From GCA-003244245 sp035997545 (lineage in GTDB: Bacteria; Actinomycetota; Actinomycetes; Mycobacteriales; Pseudonocardiaceae), in the NCBI GenBank assembly GCA_035997545.1, contig DASYIL010000222.1, positions 1 to 15,549 of the forward strand: a stretch of 15,549 nt of DNA, written 5' to 3'. The position numbers were made by a program, and so were the translations under genes. Of the stretch, positions 6,011 through 12,300 are shown in pieces (position 1 is the first letter of the stretch; each line of letters opens with the position of its first letter). A model generated the notes under the pieces. That model saw only the letters and a list, made by a program, of their open reading frames with translations. It did not search any database and was not told the DNA's origin.

Positions 6011-7038
6011 CGTCGCCCCTGCTGGAGCTGCCCGGTGCGGTGCCTCCGCCCGACGGGTCTCCAGATCCCGGGGTGGCGTGGCACCACGGCGACCCACTTC
6101 GTGAGCAGCGCGCCGCCGAGCGCGACGTCGCGGTGGTGGACCGGTCGCACCGCGAAGTGATCGCCGTGAGCGGTGAGGACCGGCTGAGCTGGCTACACAC
6201 CATCACCTCCCAGCACCTGCTCGCCCTCGACGAGGGTGCGCACACCGAGGCGCTGGTGCTTGACCTGCGGGGTCACGTGGAGCACCACGCGGTGGTCTCC
6301 CATGTGCACAACACGGTGTGGTTGGACACCGAGCCGGGTGGGGCCCAGGGACTGCTGGCCTATCTGAACTCGATGGTGTTCTGGTCGAAGGTGGCACCAC
6401 GGGATGCGACCGCCGAGCTGACCGTGCTCTCCCTGCTCGGCCCGTCCACGAAGAACGTGATTGCACAAGCCGGGGAGCTGGGTGGGTTCGTGCGAGTCTG
6501 GGCGGACCGGGCGGACCTGCTGGTGCCGCGCGGTAACCTGTCGCAGGCCTGGCACCAGTTGGTTGAAGCCGGTGCCACCCCGGCTGGGACCTGGGCGTAT
6601 GAGGCCATCCGGGCGGCGGCCCTGCGCCCGCGGCTGGGCATCGACACCGACGAGCGCACCATCCCACACGAGGTCGGTTGGATCGGCGCCGCGGTGCACC
6701 TGGACAAGGGGTGCTACCGAGGCCAGGAGACGGTGGCGCGGGTGGCGAATCTGGGTCGCCCTCCGCGGCGGATGGTGCTGCTGCACCTGGAGTCACCCGA
6801 GACGCTGCCCGCCACCGGGGACCCGGTGTTGGCTGGCGAGCGGGTGGTCGGCCGGGTCGGCACAGTTGCTACCCACCACGAACTCGGCCCGATCGCGCTG
6901 GCGCTGCTCAAACGCTCGGTGGACCCGAGCACGCCATTGCGCGCCGGGGAGGCCGCCGCGGCGGTGGATCCGGACTCGGTGCCACCCGACACCGGGGAGC
7001 CACCAGGCCGAGCGGCACTGCGTCGTCTGAAGTCATGA
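6007..7038 (+). CDS. ygfZ: YgfZ/GcvT-domain folate-binding protein (343 aa)
   Basis: This is a tetrahydrofolate-dependent protein of the YgfZ group, which helps assemble or repair certain iron-sulfur enzymes. The signature KGCYRGQE is at residues 234-241 with Cys236, the group's key cysteine. The N-terminal part has VVDRSHREVIAVSGEDRLSW, the usual GcvT-like start of the folate-binding domain. The start is GTG 6007, overlapping the nur stop in GTGA, so the two are translationally coupled. The frame is open further upstream through nur, which is a shadow. The last codons (LRRLKS, stop) lie in the first unit of a tandem repeat. Pairing with nur suggests metal or redox homeostasis, an inference. 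Confidence 0.92.
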   Translation: MTSPLLELPGAVPPPDGSPDPGVAWHHGDPLREQRAAERDVAVVDRSHREVIAVSGEDRLSWLHTITSQHLLALDEGAHTEALVLDLRGHVEHHAVVSHVHNTVWLDTEPGGAQGLLAYLNSMVFWSKVAPRDATAELTVLSLLGPSTKNVIAQAGELGGFVRVWADRADLLVPRGNLSQAWHQLVEAGATPAGTWAYEAIRAAALRPRLGIDTDERTIPHEVGWIGAAVHLDKGCYRGQETVARVANLGRPPRRMVLLHLESPETLPATGDPVLAGERVVGRVGTVATHHELGPIALALLKRSVDPSTPLRAGEAAAAVDPDSVPPDTGEPPGRAALRRLKS

Positions 7039-7082
7039 GCTGCGTCGTCTGAAGTCATGATCGGTCGTCTGACGTCGTGATG
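7018..7082 (+). repeat. Three-unit tandem repeat at the ygfZ stop codon
   Basis: Units 7018-7039 and 7040-7061 share 21 of 22 bases (CTGCGTCGTCTGAAGTCATG core). The third, 7062-7082, is diverged (CGGTCGTCTGACGTCGTGAT). The first unit encodes the last residues and stop of YgfZ, so the array is a duplication of the gene's own 3' end into the ygfZ-rsiG gap. Confidence 0.85.
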
Positions 7083-7101
7083 GGCCGCCTGCCGAATGTG
7101 T

Positions 7102-7110
7102 CAGGATAGG
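7102..7110 (+). promoter_or_regulatory. Start-proximal signal of rsiG (AGGATAGG / CAGGAT)
   Basis: AGGA at 7103-7106 could be a Shine-Dalgarno 8 nt before the GTG at 7115. The overlapping CAGGAT (7102-7107) ends 7 nt before the same GTG and could instead be a -10 for a leaderless transcript. The sequence alone does not decide. Confidence 0.35.
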
Positions 7111-7114
7111 TCCC

Positions 7115-7687
7115 GTGATCGAGGTTCGTCCCGGTGGGCGTCGGCGTATTGATCGGGTGCTGGATCCGGGGTATGTCACAGGCCTGGCCGGGCTCGCGCT
7201 GGAGGAGGTGCGCGCGCGCCGGGACGACGCAGCGCAGGAGGAGACCGACCTTTCTTACCTGCGCCGGCTGCTGCACGCCCGAATCGACATCGTGCACGCC
7301 GAGCAACAACGCCGGTGCGAAGGCGGCAGCGCTCCCGTCGTAGCCGAGCTGACGCGCATCCTGGCGGCTAACGCCGTGGGCCCGGCAACCGGCTCAGGTC
7401 GCTTCCAGACGGTAGAGCCCTCACAGGCCGAGGCGCACCGCCGCACTGTCGAGGCGCTGGTCGCTAATGTCGATCTCTCCTACGTGGCGTCACTGTCCGG
7501 CGAGCAGCTCGACGGCGCCTTGCAGGACTACCGCACGGAGGAGGCGTCGGTATCCCAGCACCGCCGCGAGGTGCAGCACGTGGTGGACACCTTCAACGCT
7601 GAGATCGGCTCCCGATACGCCAGCGGCGCCGCCTCGGTGGACGATCTACTCGCCGAGCAACGCAGCCTCACCAGACCCCCAAATTGA
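7115..7687 (+). CDS. rsiG: RsiG-type c-di-GMP-binding anti-sigma factor (190 aa)
   Basis: RsiG binds c-di-GMP and, so loaded, sequesters the sporulation sigma factor WhiG in Streptomyces. The family's signature E(X)3S(X)2R(X)3Q(X)3D is present twice in helical segments. The C-terminal copy is exact: E143, S147, R150, Q154, D158. The N-terminal copy is E43, S47, R50, H54, D58, with His in place of Gln. The protein is mostly helical with no membrane segment, as expected. The start is GTG 7115. It follows ygfZ by 76 nt, most of it tandem repeat. No whiG is in the window. The gene points to a developing, mycelial organism. Older annotations call such proteins aerial mycelium formation proteins. 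Confidence 0.85.
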   Translation: MIEVRPGGRRRIDRVLDPGYVTGLAGLALEEVRARRDDAAQEETDLSYLRRLLHARIDIVHAEQQRRCEGGSAPVVAELTRILAANAVGPATGSGRFQTVEPSQAEAHRRTVEALVANVDLSYVASLSGEQLDGALQDYRTEEASVSQHRREVQHVVDTFNAEIGSRYASGAASVDDLLAEQRSLTRPPN

Positions 7688-7749
7688 CCATGAACACAGA
7701 TTGACCATGAACACAGAGTGACACAAACACAGAGTGACCAAGAACACTA
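7683..7749. repeat. Four-unit 17-nt tandem repeat between convergent genes
   Basis: Units are 7683-7699 and 7700-7716 (both ATTGACCATGAACACAG), 7717-7732 (AGTGACACAAACACAG) and 7733-7749 (AGTGACCAAGAACACTA). The rsiG stop lies in the first unit and the stop of the leftward 48-aa gene in the last, so the array fills the whole convergent gap. It is markedly AT-richer than the flanks. Confidence 0.9.
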
Positions 7750-7893
7750 ACGCGGGCCCGCTCGGCTGGAAAGGCGGTTGCGGACCCGTCGGGCGGTACC
7801 GATCATCATTCCGATCATGCCGAGCGCCACCACAACGACGGCCAACCAAGACAGCGGCTCACCGCTGGCAGTTGAGAGGGCCAGGACAGTCAT
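7747..7893 (-). CDS. Small single-pass membrane protein (48 aa)
   Basis: An ATG at 7893-7891 is preceded by GAGGAGGAG (7907-7899), an excellent Shine-Dalgarno 5 nt away. The frame runs 48 codons to TAG at 7749-7747. The product has a short polar N-terminus (MTVLALSTASGEPLSW), one hydrophobic segment (about 15-33, WLAVVVVALGMIGMMIG) and a basic tail (RRVRNRLSSR), so by the positive-inside rule the C-terminus is cytoplasmic. I do not recognise a family. It is divergent from the DUF3073 gene and convergent with rsiG. Confidence 0.7.
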   Translation of the reverse strand: MTVLALSTASGEPLSWLAVVVVALGMIGMMIGTARRVRNRLSSRAGPR

Positions 7894-8115
7894 GCCAACT
7901 CCTCCTCTGGAGCGAAGTCGGCCCCCATATGGTCAACCGGAGTCTTGCACACGCGGCTGCGCGCGGACGGGCAGGTGCCCTGGGACACGGCCGCTGCGGC
8001 CGCGTCGCATCCGGCCCGCGGAACCCTGTACGGTGGTACCAGAGGATGTTGTCGAGATGTACGAGGCCGCCGAATCCCCCGGCCGCCCCGTCCCTGCGTG
8101 CGAGGGGGTCGAGCC

Positions 8116-8313
8116 ATGGGGCGCGGCCGAGCCAAGGCCAAGCAGACTAAGGTGGCTCGGGAGCTTAAGTACAGCTCCCCCACCACTGATCTCGAGGCGC
8201 TGCAACGAGAGCTGTCGGGCGGCAACGGCGCCAGCCACGGTGCCGACGACCTCGGTGCCGACGACCGCACCGAGGACTCCTACGGCGACGAGTACGAGCA
8301 GCACCGCCGGTGA
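8116..8313 (+). CDS. DUF3073 small protein (65 aa)
   Basis: The start MGRGRAKAKQTKVARELKYSS is the hallmark of the actinobacterial DUF3073 family, whose function is unknown; the N-terminal half is basic and the C-terminal half strongly acidic, which suggests a nucleic-acid or ribosome-associated role, an inference. GAGGGGG at 8102-8108 lies 7 nt before the ATG at 8116 and fixes the start. A GGTGCCGACGACC duplication in the 3' half gives the repeat GADDLGADD. It is convergent with purM, with 37 nt between the stops; DUF3073 next to purM is a common actinobacterial arrangement as I recall. Confidence 0.9.
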   Translation: MGRGRAKAKQTKVARELKYSSPTTDLEALQRELSGGNGASHGADDLGADDRTEDSYGDEYEQHRR

Positions 8314-8350
8314 GTCGCCGAACGGGCGGGGCAAGCCTGACTGCACCTGG

Positions 8351-9448
8351 TCAGAACCGCGGGTGATCCCCGCGGAGGACGGCCCGGACGGCGTCCTTCG
8401 CGGCCGCGTCGACCCCGACGTCGCGCGACCTGTGCACCTCACCGAGCACCCATGCCGGCACGTGCCGGGCAGTCAGAACGGCCAGGGCCCGATCCGTTTC
8501 GGCCGGATCGACCACAGCGACCATCCCGATGCCCATGTTGAAGGTGCGTTCCATCTCCGCGCGCTGCACCCGGCCCCGGCGGGCGATCAGCGCGAACTCC
8601 GCAGCCGGCGTCCAGCTCCCGCGATCCAGCACGGCGACCAGCCCGCGCGGTATCACCCGCGCCAGGTTCGTCGCCAGGCCGCCGCCCGTGACGTGCGCGA
8701 AAGTCCGCACTTCAGTCTCCGCTACCAACGCCAGGCAGTCCTTGGCGTAGATCCGGGTGGGTTCGAGCAACTGCTCCCCGAGTGTGCGGCCGAACTCCTC
8801 CACATGCCCGTCCAGGGGCATTCGGGCGATGTCGAGCAGCACGTACCGAGCCAGCGCGTAGCCGTTGGAGTGCAGCCCCGACGAGCCCATCGCTACCACC
8901 ACATCACCAGGCCGGACACGATCGGGCCCCAGGATGGCGTCGGCCTCCACCACGCCCACCCCAGTCGCGGACAGGTCGTAGTCACCGTCGGTCATCATCC
9001 CGGGGTGCTCGGCGGTCTCTCCGCCCAGCAGGGCGCAGCCGGCCCGCACGCAGCCCTCGGTGATTCCCCGGACCAGGTCGGCGATCCGCTCCGGCACGAT
9101 CTTCCCGACGGCGATGTAGTCCTGCAAGAACAGCGGCTCGGCTCCGCACACCACGACGTCGTCGACGACCATTGCCACCAGGTCGATCCCGATGGTGTGG
9201 TGCACGTCCATCGCCTGCGCCACCGCAATCTTGGTGCCTACACCGTCGGTGGAGCTCGCCAGGACGGGCTCACGCCAGCGGTCGAGCTTGAGCTTGAACA
9301 GGCCGGCGAACCCGCCGATCCCGCCGAGCACCTCGGGGCGGCTGGCCCGCTCGGCGTGCGTTCGCAGCAAGGTGACGGCCTGCTCTCCCGCTGCGATGTC
9401 CACCCCAGCTGCGGCGTAGGTGGGGTGCGTGCCGTCGATCTCGGTCAT
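8351..9448 (-). CDS. purM: Phosphoribosylformylglycinamidine cyclo-ligase, PurM (365 aa)
   Basis: PurM closes the imidazole ring: FGAM plus ATP gives AIR, step 5 of IMP synthesis, in the cytoplasm as a dimer. Family segments are clear: YAAAGVDIAAG near the N-terminus, GGIGGFAGLF (42-51), the ATP-site DGVGTK (68-73), DLVAMVVDDVVVCGAEPLF, GGETAEHPGMM and HVTGGGLATNLARV. The start is the ATG at 9448, 10 nt after the purF stop; the frame is open upstream across purF but MTEIDG... gives the normal family length. Close spacing behind purF means one transcript. The purF stop region supplies GAGGC as a modest ribosome site. Confidence 0.97.
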   Translation of the reverse strand: MTEIDGTHPTYAAAGVDIAAGEQAVTLLRTHAERASRPEVLGGIGGFAGLFKLKLDRWREPVLASSTDGVGTKIAVAQAMDVHHTIGIDLVAMVVDDVVVCGAEPLFLQDYIAVGKIVPERIADLVRGITEGCVRAGCALLGGETAEHPGMMTDGDYDLSATGVGVVEADAILGPDRVRPGDVVVAMGSSGLHSNGYALARYVLLDIARMPLDGHVEEFGRTLGEQLLEPTRIYAKDCLALVAETEVRTFAHVTGGGLATNLARVIPRGLVAVLDRGSWTPAAEFALIARRGRVQRAEMERTFNMGIGMVAVVDPAETDRALAVLTARHVPAWVLGEVHRSRDVGVDAAAKDAVRAVLRGDHPRF

Positions 9449-9458
9449 GGCATGCGCC

Positions 9459-10988
9459 TCAGCCTGCTTGCAACACCGGCTGGTGCAACTTCTGCGGGAC
9501 GTCCTCGAGTAGGTGCTTACCCATGGACTCGCTCGGCGGCAGCAGGATGGGGTAGTGACCGTCGAAGCAGGCTGTGCACAACCGGGAGGCCGGCTGCTCG
9601 GAGGCGGCGATGAGGTTCGCGAGGCTGATATAGCCGAGACTGTCCGCCCCGATCCGGCGCCGTATTCCATCGACATCGCTGCCGTCGGCACCATTCGCGA
9701 TGAGCTCGGCGTGGGAGGCGAAATCGACGCCGTAGAAGCACGGCCAGCGCACCGGCGGGCTGGCAATCCGCACGTGTACCTCGATTGCCCCGGCCTCGCG
9801 CAGCATCCGGACGACGGCGGCCTGGGTGTTACCCCGCACGATGGAGTCGTCCACCACCACGAGGCGCTTGCCGCGGATGACGTCGCGCAACGGGTTGAGC
9901 TTGAGCCGGATGCCGAGCTGGCGGATCGTCTGCGACGGTTGGATAAAGGTGCGCCCCACGTAGGCGTTCTTTACCAACCCCGAGCCGTACGGAATCCCGG
10001 AGCCCTGCGCGTAGCCGATCGCCGCCGGGGTGCCCGACTCGGGCACCGGGATGACCAGGTCGGCGTCGACCGGGTGCTCCTGTGCCAGCCGGCGGCCGAT
10101 CTCCACCCGGGTGGCGTGCACCCCGCGCCCGGCGATCGTGGTGTCCGGGCGGGCCAGGTAGACGTACTCGAACACGCAGCCCTTGGGATCGGGGTTGGCG
10201 AAGCGGGAGCTGCGCAACCCGCCCGCGTCGATCGCCAACAGTTCACCCGGCTCAACCTCACGGACGAAGCTGGCGCCGACGATGTCCAGCGCCGCGGTCT
10301 CGCTGGCAACCACCCAGCCACGATCCAACCGGCCCAACACCAGCGGGCGCACACCGTGCGGGTCTCGGGCGGCGTACAACGTGCCCTGGTCACAGAACAC
10401 CAGTGAGAACGCCCCCCGTAGCTGACGCAGCAGGCACTGGGCGGCGTCCTCGATGCCGGTGTCTCCCGCGGCAGTGGCCAGCAGGCCGGTGATCAGGTCG
10501 GAGTCGGTGGTCGCCCCGTTGCGGGTGGGGACGCCGACCTCACGGGCCTGCTTCAGCAGTTCGGCGGTGTTCACCAGGTTGCCGTTGTGTCCCAGTGCCA
10601 GACCCGAGCCGGCGGCCGTGGTGCGAAACGTGGGTTGGGCGTTCTCCCAGGTGCTCGACCCGGTGGTGGAGTAGCGGCAGTGCCCGACTGCGATATGCCC
10701 GGACAGGCTGGACAGTATCTGTTCGTCGAAGACCTGGCTGACCAGCCCGAGGTCCTTGAACACCAGCACCTGCGAGCCGTCGGACACCGCGATGCCGGCG
10801 GCCTCCTGGCCACGGTGCTGCAGGGCGAACAGGCCGAAGTAGGCGAGCTTGGCGACCTCCTCGCCCGGGGCCCAGACACCGAAGACACCGCACTCTTCGC
10901 GCGGTTCCCCGGCATGGGCGCTGCCATCTGCACTGCAATCGTGTCCGGTGCGGTCGTCGAAGTCATGTCGGGGCGTTTCGTTGCCCAC
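9459..10988 (-). CDS. purF: Amidophosphoribosyltransferase, PurF (509 aa)
   Basis: PurF makes phosphoribosylamine from PRPP and glutamine, the committed step of purine synthesis. Cys33 in EECGVFGVW is the glutaminase nucleophile and is exposed after propeptide removal, as in the Bacillus type. The PRPP loop is VVVDDSIVRGNT. Four cysteines, in KGCVFEY, WPCFYG and LCTACFDG, match the [4Fe-4S] ligands of the Bacillus enzyme. The frame is open to 11084, but GTG 10988 is chosen because AGGGAG (11000-10995) sits 6 nt upstream and the result has the usual N-terminal length. It is cotranscribed with purM. A TAGACT hexamer at 11031-11026 may be its -10. Confidence 0.97.
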   Translation of the reverse strand: MGNETPRHDFDDRTGHDCSADGSAHAGEPREECGVFGVWAPGEEVAKLAYFGLFALQHRGQEAAGIAVSDGSQVLVFKDLGLVSQVFDEQILSSLSGHIAVGHCRYSTTGSSTWENAQPTFRTTAAGSGLALGHNGNLVNTAELLKQAREVGVPTRNGATTDSDLITGLLATAAGDTGIEDAAQCLLRQLRGAFSLVFCDQGTLYAARDPHGVRPLVLGRLDRGWVVASETAALDIVGASFVREVEPGELLAIDAGGLRSSRFANPDPKGCVFEYVYLARPDTTIAGRGVHATRVEIGRRLAQEHPVDADLVIPVPESGTPAAIGYAQGSGIPYGSGLVKNAYVGRTFIQPSQTIRQLGIRLKLNPLRDVIRGKRLVVVDDSIVRGNTQAAVVRMLREAGAIEVHVRIASPPVRWPCFYGVDFASHAELIANGADGSDVDGIRRRIGADSLGYISLANLIAASEQPASRLCTACFDGHYPILLPPSESMGKHLLEDVPQKLHQPVLQAG

Positions 10989-11025
10989 CTGCGACTCCCT
11001 GTCGACGAGACTGAAGACATTTCGC

Positions 11026-11031
11026 AGTCTA
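11026..11031 (-). promoter_or_regulatory. Possible -10 (TAGACT) for purF-purM
   Basis: On the minus strand TAGACT fits TAnnnT, would start transcripts near 11019 and leave a leader of about 30 nt that holds the AGGGAG ribosome site. No -35 at correct spacing is evident (TTGCGC at 11058-11053 is 21 nt away). Confidence 0.35.
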
Positions 11032-11133
11032 CTGGCTGCCCTGGGGCGCCGCGCGCAACTGACGCGCCGATCGCGGCGCCCCAACGTCGAGGAGGCTACG
11101 CCGAAGGGGTGGAACTGCCCACATTCGGTGGCG

Positions 11134-11152
11134 GATGACGTGCAGATGACGT
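11134..11152 (-). promoter_or_regulatory. Direct repeat GATGACGT upstream of purF
   Basis: GATGACGT occurs at 11134-11141 and 11145-11152 on the plus strand (ACGTCATC on the purF strand), period 11 nt. It lies about 100 nt upstream of the proposed purF -10 and is a candidate regulator site. No PurR-type operator was recognised. Confidence 0.3.
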
Positions 11153-11213
11153 CGAAGGGGGTATTCAGGCACCCTGGGGTGCCCAGCGGGCCACAGCACG
11201 ATTCGCCCGACGC

Positions 11214-11774
11214 TCATGCCCGACGTCCGAGCAGGGCGAGCAACCGGGTCTGGGTGTCGGCGTCTTCACCCACCGCGACGGGCGGAGCGAACATCCCTGT
11301 GCTGGCCAACTGCTCGGCCTGTGGCTCGATGAAGGCCAGCACCTCTCGGGTCAGCTCCTCGTCGAGCCGCTTGTCAGCCCCGATTCCCCGGGCCAAGTCC
11401 CAGGCGTGTACGGCCAGATCCAGGGTCATCTCTTGGCAGTATCCGTCGGCCGGCCGGCGCCCGTAGGACAGCTCGACATGCCCCCGCAGAGCGCCCGGGG
11501 CCGCGAACGCCTCCCAAGCTGCGGCGGCCGCGCTCACCCAGGCCGCTACCGGGTCGTCCCCAAGCTGATCACCATCGAACCGGTCCCCGACATCATCGAT
11601 GGTGGCACCGCTAAGCAGCAGCGGCGCCCACAGCTGCTCGGTCACCACGTGGTCAACCAGTGCTCGCACGTCCCACTCGGTGCACGGGGTCGGGTCCTGC
11701 CATTGGTCTGGCCGCACAGCCCGCACCCGCCGATCGAACTCGCTCATGGCTGAAGCAAACCGAGACACCGTCAT
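11214..11774 (-). CDS. TIGR03086-family (DinB-like, mycothiol-type) protein (186 aa)
   Basis: The protein has the actinobacterial TIGR03086/maleylpyruvate isomerase N-domain pattern: FDRRVRAVRPDQWQDPTPCTEW, then LVDHVV with His42, and LDLAVHAWDLARG with His123. Those histidines are metal ligands of DinB/MDMPI four-helix proteins, several of which are mycothiol-dependent transferases. The substrate is unknown. ATG 11774 is preferred over ATG 11798, which lies inside an inverted repeat, and over ATG 11747, which would trim the first helix. No good Shine-Dalgarno is seen. It lies between purF and the SCP-2-like gene in the same orientation; a direct role in purine synthesis is not implied. Confidence 0.85.
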   Translation of the reverse strand: MTVSRFASAMSEFDRRVRAVRPDQWQDPTPCTEWDVRALVDHVVTEQLWAPLLLSGATIDDVGDRFDGDQLGDDPVAAWVSAAAAAWEAFAAPGALRGHVELSYGRRPADGYCQEMTLDLAVHAWDLARGIGADKRLDEELTREVLAFIEPQAEQLASTGMFAPPVAVGEDADTQTRLLALLGRRA

Positions 11775-11789
11775 ACCCCCATGGTGCAA

Positions 11790-11861
11790 CCCCCGCATTG
11801 AGCGGGCTTAGCGGGGTTATCGGCGCGTCGTTCACCCCGCTGAGCCCGCTGAATGCGGGGG
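11790..11861. repeat. Large inverted repeat (28-nt arms) at the SCP-2-like gene stop
   Basis: The left arm 11790-11817 and right arm 11834-11861 are complementary at 26 of 28 positions, with a 16-nt loop. The left arm begins CCCCCGCATTGAGCGGGC. The right arm encodes the last residues and stop of the SCP-2-like protein, and the whole fills the gap before the TIGR03086 gene. It can act as a terminator or mRNA-stabilising hairpin, or be a REP/MITE-like element. Confidence 0.9.
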
Positions 11862-12212
11862 TCGCAGCAAGGGCAACCAGGCTGAGATGTCTGCGCGGGG
11901 GCCGGAGGCCGCCACCCGGCCTTCGGCCAGCGCGGTGGGCCAGGTGACGCGGGCGGTGGCGAGCTCGAGCCAGGTCCGCGGGTCTGTCTCCACCACGTTG
12001 GGTGGGGTGCCCCTGGTGTGTCTCGGCCCCGCGACACACTGCACCGCAGCGAACGGCGGCACCCGCACCTCCACCGTGGCGCCGGGAGCCGCCTGTGCCA
12101 GGGTGCGCAGACTGAGTCGGACAGCCTGCGCCAGCTCGGTGCGCGCAGGCTCCGGCCCCTCCCCATCCAGCCACGCCCCGACCGCGCCCACCGCGTCACG
12201 CAACTCGTTCAT
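11832..12212 (-). CDS. Sterol carrier (SCP-2-like) family protein (126 aa)
   Basis: This is a small single-domain protein of the actinobacterial sterol carrier-like family, recognised by VRVPPFAAVQCVAGPRHTRG, TPPNVVETDPRTWLEL and the C-terminal GRVAASGPRADISAWLPL. The fold makes a hydrophobic lipid-binding pocket; the ligand is unknown. ATG 12212 is chosen because GGAG (12222-12219) is 6 nt upstream; the GTG at 12224 falls on that site. The family usually ends near WLPL; the extra LRPPHSAGSAG here is encoded by the right arm of the inverted repeat 11790-11861, which also supplies the TGA. It lies downstream of purL in the same direction, separated by another inverted repeat. Confidence 0.85.
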   Translation of the reverse strand: MNELRDAVGAVGAWLDGEGPEPARTELAQAVRLSLRTLAQAAPGATVEVRVPPFAAVQCVAGPRHTRGTPPNVVETDPRTWLELATARVTWPTALAEGRVAASGPRADISAWLPLLRPPHSAGSAG

Positions 12213-12224
12213 GTGCTTCTCCAC

Positions 12225-12286
12225 GCGTTTTGGATACAGACTGCAGTGATCCAGGGGCTAATTGGTGCAGTCTGCATCCAGAACGC
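12225..12286. repeat. Dispersed imperfect inverted repeat, copy 2 (after purL)
   Basis: The left arm starts GCGTTTTGGATACAGACTGC and the reverse of the right arm starts GCGTTCTGGATGCAGACTGC; the inner bases diverge. It shares the arm sequence CTGGATGCAGACT with the copy at 5156-5217. It begins 15 nt after the purL stop in the direction of transcription and ends 12 nt before the SCP-2-like start. It is a possible partial terminator or processing hairpin inside the cluster. Confidence 0.75.
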
Positions 12287-12300
12287 GGTAATCGGGGGAC

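Noticed and set aside
8314..8350. Terminator between DUF3073 and purM
   Set aside because: Only a 5-bp CTGAC/GTCAG pairing is visible and there is no T-run.
7778..9613. 611-aa open frame on the plus strand opposite purM
   Set aside because: It is antisense to purM and crosses DUF3073; composition is that of a GC-rich shadow frame and no domain is recognisable.
10989..11084. N-terminal extension of purF to 11084
   Set aside because: There is no ribosome site at 11084, while GTG 10988 has AGGGAG at 6 nt and gives the normal distance to the catalytic Cys.
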